Assembly: GCA_030737875.1 (NCBI GenBank)
Contig: CM060911.1
Coordinates: 92,152,599-92,216,598 of the forward strand
DNA from: Allium sativum
Taxonomy: Eukaryota > Streptophyta > Magnoliopsida > Asparagales > Amaryllidaceae
Direction: 5' to 3'
DNA length: 64,000 nt
Shown one piece after another: positions 47,256 through 57,148 of the stretch. Position numbers and translations under genes: made by a program. Position 1 is the first letter of the stretch; each line of letters opens with the position of its first letter. Under the pieces are notes generated by a model. It did not search any database. It worked only from the letters and a program-made list of their open reading frames with translations, and was not told the DNA's origin.

Positions 47256-47803
47256 GTCCTTTTGCTTCTCCTTCATCGCATATCTTGTGCTTATCTTATC
47301 CTTAGTATGTCCTCTCGATAGTACCTTTTGACCTTCAGATAGGATAGTCCTATGGTTGAAACATGTGTTTGAGACATGTTATGTATGATGGATGCAAGTG
47401 GATGCAGTGTTTGCTAGTGGTTGCTCGTGGATGCATATACACAACCCTAGGCACTAGATCGGCTCAATCACTTCATATTGCATATTGCATAAAATTGTGT
47501 GTAGGAGGCTATATTTATGGATGTATAATGATTTTGTTATCACATGGATGATGCATTTTGGTGAATGATTGTGCACTCATGTAGATATTGTATGTGTCGA
47601 TAGGGTTCTCTCGCATACATAATGGATGCATGGCACTATCATGGTTTGCATATGTTCATACATTAGATAGGGAACATATACACACACTGTTTGCATATGC
47701 TCATACATCATTAGAAACTGTTTAAGGACAATGGATGCCCGTGGTTGATGATTTGAGTAGATGGTTGTTTGGATGGTAGGATATGCATTCTCCTTAGCTT
47801 AGA
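47256..47803 (+). other. 3' untranslated region of E
   Basis: No ORF. Shares blocks with the same region of A: TTGCTAGTGGTTGCTCGTGG, GATCGGCTCA and CACTTCATATTGC, and CATACATAATGGAT. Confidence 0.6.
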
Positions 47804-47838
47804 GATTTCGGGGACGAAATCCTTTAAGGAGGGGAGAA
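47804..47838 (+). promoter_or_regulatory. Pre-PPT hairpin and polypurine tract of E
   Basis: GATTTCG (47804-47810) and CGAAATC (47815-47821) around GGGA, then AAGGAGGGGAGAA (47826-47838) abutting the 3' LTR. Confidence 0.85.
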
Positions 47839-50800
47839 TGTAACACCCCGAATTTTAGTTAATACTAAAATTCACTAATTATAGGATAAATAATCTCAGG
47901 TGTGTGAATTGGGGTAGCGGGCTGCGTCATTGCGTTCGTCTCGGAAAAATACGCGAAATAGAGTCCGAGTTTTCGAAAATCGGAGTCCGTATGGCCCAGT
48001 TAAGGCCCAATGAAGTTTACAGAAAAATTAAAGCTTAAAACAGATTTAATAATTTAAAACCAGATTTTAAAATAGAGCAAGCGGGGCCAGGCGGGAAGAT
48101 TCCCGCCCTACCCAGGTCGACAGGGATGTCGACAGGCCTGTCGACAGGGGTGTCGACTTGCCTGTCGACTTGCCTGTCGACAGGGGGGCGACGCCCAGTA
48201 AAACTGGGTGCACCAGTTTAGGTTCTTGGGCTGGCTTGGAGGGCTGGTTCTTGAAGCTTCTTGGATCTGACGGGTCCAAACCAATCTAGGGTCAATCTAA
48301 GGGTCTAAAATGCAACCTAATCCTATAAATAAGACCCTAACCCTATCCTAATTCATTCATAATTAAATCTTGTAACTAAACTATGGCAAAATGAAACTTG
48401 GTCATGGCCTCCACAAATCAAATGAAGAGAGTTGCAAGCTAATCAACCCCTAATCACCTTCTTCTTCATATTTGGCAACTAGTTTTACTTCATTAATTTG
48501 CTAATCTTGGTTTTGGTGAGTTTCTATGGCTTTAATAATCAATTGTTAAATTGATTATGGTAGGATGTGATAAGACATGGCTATATTTGTGGATAAATGT
48601 GTTTATGCAAGTTTGTATGATATGTGATTTGCAAGTTTTATGTTAAATGCGAGTTTAAGGCCATGTTTTATGATGCAAAACATTATGTTGAACATTTATG
48701 CATATGTAACATGTTATGCAAACTATATGTGAGAATATATGCAAGTTATATGTAACATGATATGCAAGTTATGCATGTGATTTTATGCATGCTAAGTAGT
48801 TGGTGTTATGCATGCTAAGTATTTGGTGTTATGCATGCTAAGTATTTGATGTTATGCATGCTAAGTATTTGATTATATGCATACTAAGTATTGGGTTTTA
48901 TGCATGTTAAGTGTTTGGGTTTATGCAAGTTAAGTGGTGGGTTTATGCATAATAAGTATTTGATTTTATGCATGATAAGTAGGTGGTTTTATGCATGCTA
49001 AGTGTTTGGTATTATGCATAAATCATGACATGCAAGTTTACCCTTTTAAATATGGTGTATACATATGCAAGATGGCACCTCTATATGCTATGCATGTTTA
49101 CCCTCCTTTAAGATGCAAGTCATATATGCAAGTTCGACATATCATGCAAGTTATGCTTACATGCAAGCTCAACATGTTATACAAGTTATGTGCATGATGT
49201 TATGTAAGTTATGTGCATGTTGTTATGCAAGTTCATATGCAAGTTATGTGTATGAGATTATGCAAGTTATGTGCATGGTGTTATGCAAGTTAAGTTTATG
49301 AGATTATGCAAGTTATGTGCATGATGTTATGCAAGTTATGTATATGCTTAAATGCGAGCTTAATGTGATATGCAAGTATATGAATGCTTATGCAAGTATA
49401 TGAATGCCCATGCAAGTATGTGAATGCTTATGCAAGTTATGTGTAGGCTCAAATGCATGTTTAACATGTTATGCAATTTATGGGAATGCTTATATGCAAG
49501 TTCAACATGTTAAGCAAGACATGTGTATGATAATGTGCAAGTTTGGGTTAAATGTGGTTGGGTTAATATATGCTCATATATGCAAGTTGACATCCTCTTA
49601 ACCCATGACAAAGTTGTATGCTAAACCCATGATATTTGTGATGATCTTCCCCTTTTGTTATGTCATGAAATGAGAACGATTTACATGGGGAAACGATGGG
49701 GTTGGTAAATATGTTAATTAAAGTATGGTTGGGTATGATTAAGCATACCATAAAAATAAATTACCATAAGTGGGAATTTACCTATTGAGTTAGGTCTACC
49801 CCATGGGAATTTACCTATTGAGTTAGGTCTACCCATGTTATGGAAAACTTGATATTAATTAGGGATAATTAATATGGGGGTGATTAATTAGGTGTAATTA
49901 ATCAACTAAGATACGAGGTTGGACCCTTTTGTAGCAGAAGTCTGCCCGGAACCGACCGGCCATCCAGCGGCTACAAATGATTGGCCCAATGTGAGAGGTC
50001 TTAGTCATAAATTAAATACATGATTAAAGTAAAGACACGAGGTTAGACCCTTTTGATGACAGAAGTCTGCCCGGAACCAACCGGCATATCCAGCAGTCAT
50101 AAAAGATGGTCTAATGTGAGAGGTCTTTATGAGGTCATGATCTTAATTAATGAATTAAGAAACACTTAACCATATTAGCATGTAGTGGTACATGAGGGGT
50201 TAAGTGGGTGCCTTGGGGTGGCATGATGAGACTAGTGGGTTGCCTTGGGTGGCAATAGAAAAATACGATTAGAATACTTAACCAAATGAAACATGTAATT
50301 AAACATGATTAAAGGGTTAAGTAAGTGCCATGGGTGGCATGTGAAAATCTAGTACTTAACCAAAGTGGAACATGTAAGTAAACATGATTAAAGGGTTAAG
50401 TAAGTGCCATGGGTGGCATGTGAAAATACGATTAGAATACTTAACCAAAGTGGGACATGTAAGTAAACATGATTAAAGGGTTAAGTAAGTGCCTTAGGTG
50501 GCATGTAGAAATCTAGTGGGTGCCTTAAGGGGCAATTGAAATATGATTAGATGACTTAACCAAACTTAACATGTAAGTGGGCATGATTATAAAGAAAGGG
50601 TTAAGTGGGATGCACTAGATAAAATTGCAAGCTTAGGTGGTAGCTTGTGGGGGCCCATTTCAACCAATATCCCAAACGTATCTTTGTGGGCTCGACTCAA
50701 GTCGAGTGACGGGACATGCATATTGGGCTTGACTATAAGAGGCCAAAACGGGTTAGCGGTGGCAACGCGGGACCAACGGGTTTCATATGCGTGTGTGGAC

Positions 50801-51786
50801 CGGGCTGGTTGGTAAGTCGTTGTTGCATCGTGTAGATATAAAGCCGTGCACCGTTGATATTATCTGGTAGCCACTTTAGGGGATTGATACACCCCAATCG
50901 TGGGACCAGCACGGGTATCTACGGTAGGGAGCCGATCGTTGGGGAGTAGTGGGTACGCCTAATAAAGATAGGGGCAGACGGCACCTATGTAGGGGTACAC
51001 GAAACGACTGGGTAAGATTACTGAGTACACCTAGTGGAGATAGGGGCAGACGGCACCTATGTAGTGGGCTAGGAGTACACGAAACTACTTGGGAAATTTT
51101 CTAAGTCCTTGGGAGGGATCAACCTTTGAGTAGGAATTACTCTTGGTGGGTAGAACTGGTGTGGTGCAGTGTAGGAATTACCCTTGGGTGAGTAGATCTG
51201 GGGTGGTGTAAGCTAGTAATTATCCTTTGGTGGATAAATACGTCGTTTCGGTTATCATAGTACATCCTGTGTTTTGTGGGCTACTTATTGTAGTCATTAT
51301 CCCCAGAGGTACCGTATCTTGTTTATGTCATACCCAAATTACTTTAATGGTTGTATTGTTAGGGTTATTGGACTCACTCAGACTTATGTCTGACCCCGTT
51401 GTTTTTTATCTTTTTCCCAACCCTCAGGTTATCAGAGTGGGCCTAGCACTAATGGGCTTGGATCAGACCGCTATACCTATCTTTTGGGCTTGGATCGTAG
51501 AAGTAAAGCTCGGTTTATCTTTTCTATTATGGCTATTGTCTATGTAGTGGGATTATGTACTTCTATTTTATCAGGATGGATATTATGTACTTGACTCTTG
51601 TTATGGTTTTGTGATGTAACCAAACATGTTTTACTTTTCCGCTGAAATGAAAGGATGTTTTAAATTTTCAAGTATTACTTATATCTGTCTTGTTGTAATT
51701 TTTCTGTTCTATACTCACTTGCAAATACTCCACCAAAACTAAGGCATTCCCTTTGTGAGTGACCTTAGCGGGTGTGGGGTGTTACA
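47839..51786 (+). repeat. 3' LTR of E (3.95 kb)
   Basis: Colinear with the 5' LTR. Differences are scattered single bases, noticeably denser in the GTCGAC array (48115-48184), where four substitutions are visible in about 70 bp. Confidence 0.93.
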
Positions 51787-53749
51787 CATGATTTTAATAC
51801 ATTACAGCGGAAACAAAATAACTAAGGCAGCGGAAGACTTCCAATGTTCTGGACACAGCTTTAAGCTTCATTCCAGGATCATGCTAAAGAGATAAACCTG
51901 TAGACAAACTACTCGACTGCCCGTGTGGAAAGAGGGCACCCGAGTTTGCAAAAAGGTGGAAACAAACAACGGGTCAGTCGTGGGACTGGTGTGAGAATTC
52001 TTAACTAATTATTCACTATTAATAGGACAAATCCAATGACCACGCCGCTAACACGGAACGGGTTTGCTCTAATGGATTGCTGTGCATAAAAGTGTCAAAA
52101 ACAACTAATAAATAAATCGTACAACAACGTCATGCTTTTTAGAAAAATGGAATCACCATAAGACCCAGGTCCCATCACACAATGCAACACAAACCAGAGG
52201 ATAGGGTTTTACCTTTTAGTGATTAAACATGATAAATACGGCAAATACGAGTTTAATATTACTATTAGTATATATCAAAACATTTAAAAGTAAATGTATC
52301 AATCCTAGGAAGAATAGTATCCCATACTACTATGCCTCCATACTAGTAATACAATCAAATCCGAATGGGGTCGTATTGGAAATTGGGTTTTCATCATGAG
52401 TCAAGGCTAGGGAGGAGCTCCTACCGATTTGAGACACTCAAGCTAATGTCTCAGGATCCACCGCAGTGAACCCTTGGAAAGTTGTAGGGCCGGTCCGCCA
52501 TATGAGTTGCGGATTAGTTATTCCTGAACACACGTTTCCCAGTCCTATAGGACCTATCATCTGAGGCGCCTCATTCCATCATCCACATAAGTAAAATGTT
52601 GGGCCGTGTTAAAACCCAATCACCACTTCTAGCTAGAAAGAAACATGCTGCTCTCCCTGCGTTCCCTTCTCCCGTTTTAGACTCCGCCGGTGTGTGAGGC
52701 TCGCGAAGTCACGTTGTACACAAAGCTTTGCCTAAACAGGCTATGCTTTTATCGTCCCACAAGGCTGCTTTTCAACAAAGCCTTGATCATATGCATCTTA
52801 GCATGCCACATCATCACTCCATATCACACTACCAATCCTTTGCCGAAATATATGAATGGGTGTTAAGCAAGAGAATAAATTCTCTGCCACCAAACATCCA
52901 TACATTCGACAGAAGATTAATAACAAGATATATAATGGAGTATGATGTCAGACACACAATCCATTTATAAGCTTATGCTCTGGGTCTGAGCGAAAGCCAA
53001 ACCCGTACAAATCAACACTACGTCCGGGCAACTCCTACTATTACCTTATCATGGTGGCGAGCCATTCTAAGGCAACAGTCATCATCGTCCATTCGATGTG
53101 GAGATTTGACGGTCTTCAAGCGCCGTCTTCCAATCTTTGATTTTTAAACGTCGTTTAATTATTTGGAATGAGATAAACTCGGACTTTCCAAATAATCCTC
53201 GTATATATATATATATTTATTTAAAATCCTTCTTACACATTAATAATTATTTTTATTAACGATTCATTCCTATTTTAATTATTTAAAATAATTAAATTTT
53301 AATATAACGACGCCTTAAGTCCATGGGCGACTTTGGCGCTGCATTCAAACAATTTTGATTTTCACATTTCTAAGAATCTAACCATTGGATCTTAACGTAG
53401 TATATATCGTTGGAAAGATTTTTCCAAGACGGTCCTATCGGTTTTAATTTCAAGAAAATCCGACGGTCGGATCTTCTTGTATAGTCGTTTAAAAGTACGA
53501 TTTCAAAACGCGAACTACCACGCCCTATTCGTTTAATTTTAATTATATATATATAATCATTGAATCGTAATAACGTCATTTGATTAAAACAACGCTCTAC
53601 ACCACTACCGACACTCACCAAATTTTTAATTCATTTGAAAATGAAAATACTATTACCGCATCCTGACTTCATTCTTTTACTTACATGGAAAATGTAAATT
53701 TTGATACACTTAAGATCCTACCTTTAAATTACATATTAAAAATATAACT

Positions 53750-53970
53750 TCTAATGACAATGCAAACTCTACTCTAATTCACATTGTCAAAATATGATTT
53801 TTAATTACAATGCAAACACTACGTCTAATTCACATTGTAAAAATATGATTTTTAATTACAATGCAAACTCTACTTCTAATTCACATTGTAAAAATATGAT
53901 TTTCAATTACAATGCAAACACTACTTCCTATTTACATTGTAAAAATATGATTTTTAATTACAATGCCACA
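53750..53970 (-). repeat. 51-bp tandem repeat of D
   Basis: About five units with TGCAAAC at 53761, 53811, 53862, 53913 and a variant at 53963. Period near 51, a multiple of three, which keeps a repetitive + frame open by chance. Confidence 0.8.
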
Positions 53971-54036
53971 TTTCTACATCTAAATTACATATAAAATAAA
54001 TAAATTTTATTTCTAATGTTCATTCTCATTTTATGT

Positions 54037-54083
<47 letters not shown>

Positions 54084-54269
54084 AAGAAAAATGCAAATTC
54101 TATTATACAATGAAATTGTATCCTTTAATTGCGTAGAAAAATGTAGAGTTGTCATACGGTATACTTTCCTCTAGATATTACATATAAATATGTAATATTT
54201 AACACACAATGTAAACTCATGTTTTAATTACATATAAAAATGTAAATTTTATCCTACGATGTAATTACC

Positions 54270-54970
54270 TATATAATGTACATATAAAAATGTAGATTTT
54301 AACATAATATGAATTTTCCATGTTAATTACAAAGAAAAATGTAATTTTTAACATACAGCATTAATCAACTTTATAATTTACATATAAAAATGTAAGTTTT
54401 AACATACGATGGAATTCACTTGTTAATTAAAAAGAAAAATGTAATTTTTGATCTATAGTATAATTTCCTATATAATTTACATATAAAAAATGTAAATTTT
54501 AACATACGGTGGAATTCACATGTTAATTACAAAAAAAAATGTAATTTTTGATCTACAGTATAATTTCCTATATAATTTACATATAAAAAAATGTAAATTT
54601 TAACATACGATGGAATTCACATGTTAATTACAAAGAAAAATGTAATTTTTGATCTACGGTATAATTTCCTATATAATTTACATATAAAAAATGTAAATTT
54701 TAACATACGGTTGAATTCACATGTTAATTACAAAGTAAAATGTAATTTTTGATCTACAGTATAATTTCCTATATAATTTACATATAAAAAATGTAAATTT
54801 TAACATACGGTGGAATTCACATGTTAATTACAAAGAAAAATGTAATTTTTGCAATACGGTGTATATTCTAATATAATTTACATATAAAAAAATGTAAATT
54901 TTAACATACGGTGGAATTCACATGTTAATTACAAAGAAAAATGTAATTTTAAGCATACAATATCATTCAC
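54270..54970 (-). repeat. 100-bp tandem repeat of D
   Basis: About seven units; ACATATAAAA recurs near 54280, 54380, 54479, 54579, 54679, 54779 and 54879. Each unit has two AAAAATGTAA-TTTT half-palindromes separated by CATGTTAATTACAAAG. Later units are nearly identical, earlier ones degenerate. Confidence 0.85.
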
Positions 54971-56102
54971 TTTACATATGGTGAAATTCCTATATATTTA
55001 CATTAATAAGAATGTAAACTTTATTTCATCGTTCATCTTTACATTAAAATAACATATAAAAATGTCATCTTTATTCATTGTTCAATTTTACATTAAAATA
55101 ATCATATAAAAATGTCATCTTTAATTCCATGAGACCTTTACTTTATATTTACATTATAAGTCCTACTTTTATATTCAAAGTAATTCCTACTTAATAATTA
55201 AATGAAAAATCTATTCTTTAACGATTCATTGAAAAATTCATTCTTTAATAATAAATTGCAAAAATTCATTCTTTTCATAGACAATGAAAATCATATCTTT
55301 TATTATTTACAATGAAACATATCTTTTAATTTTTAATATAAAAATTTCATCTTTCATTTACAATGTAAAATTTATTCTTAAATTACAATGTAAATTTTAT
55401 TCTTAAATTACAATGTAAAATTTTCCATCCTTTAATTACAATGTAATAATTCATCATTTAATATTTACATGAAAAATTTCATCATTTAATATTTTCATGA
55501 AAATTTACATCTTTAATATTTCAATTAAAAATTCAGCCTTTAATAATTTCAATCAAAAATTCAATATATAAAAGTTAGTCTTTCTGTTTACAATGTAAAG
55601 ATTAAGCCTTTACCATTTACCACATCGTATTTCATGTCACGTCCAATCAACAACAACATTCAAATAAACCAACACGACTAAATCTAACAATTCACGTCAA
55701 GGTAATATACAGGGTTATGTTTATATTGGCATATGACAAATCAACGAGGCATGATTCAATAAAATTAACAAATAACTAATTCTAATTAATCAGTGAATTC
55801 AGATCTAATATTTAGACTTGCAGATTGTAACACCCCGTATTTTTAATGTAATTAAAAATGTATATATATCCACAGATAGGATTAATATGGTGATGTATAA
55901 TGAAAATTAATTAATATATGAAAAAAAAAGATTGGTTGCATGCGATGTAAATATGTTGCATGCACTGATTTGCAAACATAATGCATTAACATTAAAAGAA
56001 AAAGGTTCATTCATTGGTTTAATTTAAGTATTGTAACTAACATGAAAAAGAGAAGTAAGGAGAGAACAATAATTATTATTGTTCTAAGACTTATTAACAA
56101 AA

Positions 56103-56176
56103 GCCTCTGTAGCTTAGTTGGTTAAGGCATTGGATTTGTAGCATGGAGGTCGGGGGTTCGAACCCCGGCGGTGGCA
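56103..56176 (+). tRNA. tRNA-like sequence (Thr-TGT-like), probably a pseudogene
   Basis: 74 nt. Box A (TAGCTTAGTTGG) and box B (GGTTCGAACC) are near consensus, the D stem GCTT/AGGC pairs, the T-arm pairs as CGGGG/CCCCG with a GTTCGAA loop, and the acceptor stem GCCTCTG/CGGTGGC has one mismatch (T-T). The anticodon loop TTTGTAG would read TGT, but the anticodon stem TTGGA/CATGG pairs badly. A T6 terminator follows and CAA lies upstream. It may be a degenerate tRNA, or the head of a tRNA-derived SINE. An inverted repeat AGAACAATA / TATTGTTCT sits at 56062-56084. Confidence 0.5.
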
Positions 56177-56624
56177 TAATTTTTTATCTTTGTTTTAGAG
56201 AGGGCCAACTGAACATGTAAATATATGTACGTATACAAATTCAAAATTTGAAAGGATAAGAACGTACATATATGGAAATAAAGAAAATATATGTATATAC
56301 ATGAGAATATATATATATATATATATATATAAACATATATATATGCAAAAATATATGTATACGAAAGATAAAATTCAAGATAAGGCTATAGTCAATGAAA
56401 TATGGCAACATCATTTGAATTTTGAAAATAAAATGAAAGTTGTGCGTATATATATATACGCGTAAAATGGTCGTTAGAGGAATTGTATACATATAAGAAT
56501 ATTTCATGTGAATAAAACAGTTAAATAAATTCCAGAAATTCAAAAGTTCGAAAATCAAACTTCTACGCCAAAACAATTCATTCAAAATTCAAATTTCTAC
56601 ACCAAAATAGCTTGTGGGACCCGA

Positions 56625-56734
56625 TGCTGACTCAGCACTGCTAGATTCATCTACGTACCTGGACTATTTTCTTAACTGGGTTCAATGCTGACTCAGCGCT
56701 GCGTGTACGATAAGGTCTTGGGCAGCTATATAAA
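56625..56734 (+). promoter_or_regulatory. Promoter of G: twin TGCTGACTCAGC boxes and TATA box
   Basis: TGCTGACTCAGCACTGC (56625-56641) and TGCTGACTCAGCGCTGC (56686-56702) stand 61 bp apart, followed by TATATAAA at 56727-56734. The core TGACTCA is the GCN4/AP-1-type site bound by plant bZIP factors. Binding is inferred. Confidence 0.6.
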
Positions 56735-57148
56735 CAGCCCTAGTCTTCATTCTCTTTGCACCAATTCTCTTCTATCCTTATGCTGCTCAAATTCTATTCT
56801 GCTTCTACTCTGCTAAAATTCTAAATAAAATAAAATATAAATTCAAGACGAGGAAATGCTGCTCAAATCTTGTGACGGCCCACTCCGCACCAGCCTACAT
56901 TTCCTCCGGAAGTGCGCTGTACTCATGTCTCGACTGGCACGGAACGGTCGTCAAAGAAAGGAAAGAAGGGAATGAACAAATCAAGGAACCTGTAGAATGT
57001 CTCACAGCGCATGGAATAAAATATAATAATAACATACTTGTCATAAAACAGGTGAGACAGTGCATAAGCTGATAACTAAAATCAATATCAACATCAGAGC
57101 AGCGGAAATCCAAATACAGCTTATTACAACTTTCCAAATTTACTGTCT

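Larger units (their letters stand above)
40206..51786 (+). mobile_element. Element E: complete but defective chromovirus
   Basis: Two LTRs of 3949 and 3948 bp, an initiator-Met primer site, a polypurine tract and the perfect duplication CATGA (40201-40205, 51787-51791) define it. The 3.7-kb core is too short for a full chromovirus: gag is nearly gone and pol is broken by stops, frameshifts and deletions. The LTRs differ at only about a percent by eye, so a broken element was copied recently, with proteins from a relative. LTR and pol are related to element A. Confidence 0.95.
51787..55825 (-). mobile_element. D, part 2: related giant-LTR element, minus strand
   Basis: Begins with the second CATGA. 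CAGCGGAAAC (51805-51814), the splice-like GTCTACAG|G (minus, 51898-51899), CTGCCCGTGTGG and GGTCAGTCGTGGGACTGG place it in the C superfamily. 53340-53590 retains the CCGACGGTCGGATC palindrome. From 53700 to about 55600 it is mostly tandem or degenerate AAAAATGTAAATTTT-type repeats, with an (AT)n run at 54040-54082. It is cut at 55826 by G. No gene. Confidence 0.8.
55826..56870 (+). mobile_element. G: 5' part of an LTR, + strand
   Basis: Begins TGTAACACCCCG, the usual start of chromovirus LTRs, directly after D (expected duplication CAGAT). It runs through a U3-like region with a tRNA-like sequence and two TGCTGACTCAGC boxes to a TATATAAA promoter and about 135 bp of leader, where F cuts it (expected duplication AATCT). 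The rest lies beyond F, outside the window. Confidence 0.75.

Noticed and set aside
53794..53994. Repetitive 17-residue peptide frame in D
   Set aside because: The 51-bp repeat is a multiple of three, so the frame stays open by chance.
54040..54082. (AT)n run as a functional element
   Set aside because: An ordinary microsatellite; useful only as a marker.
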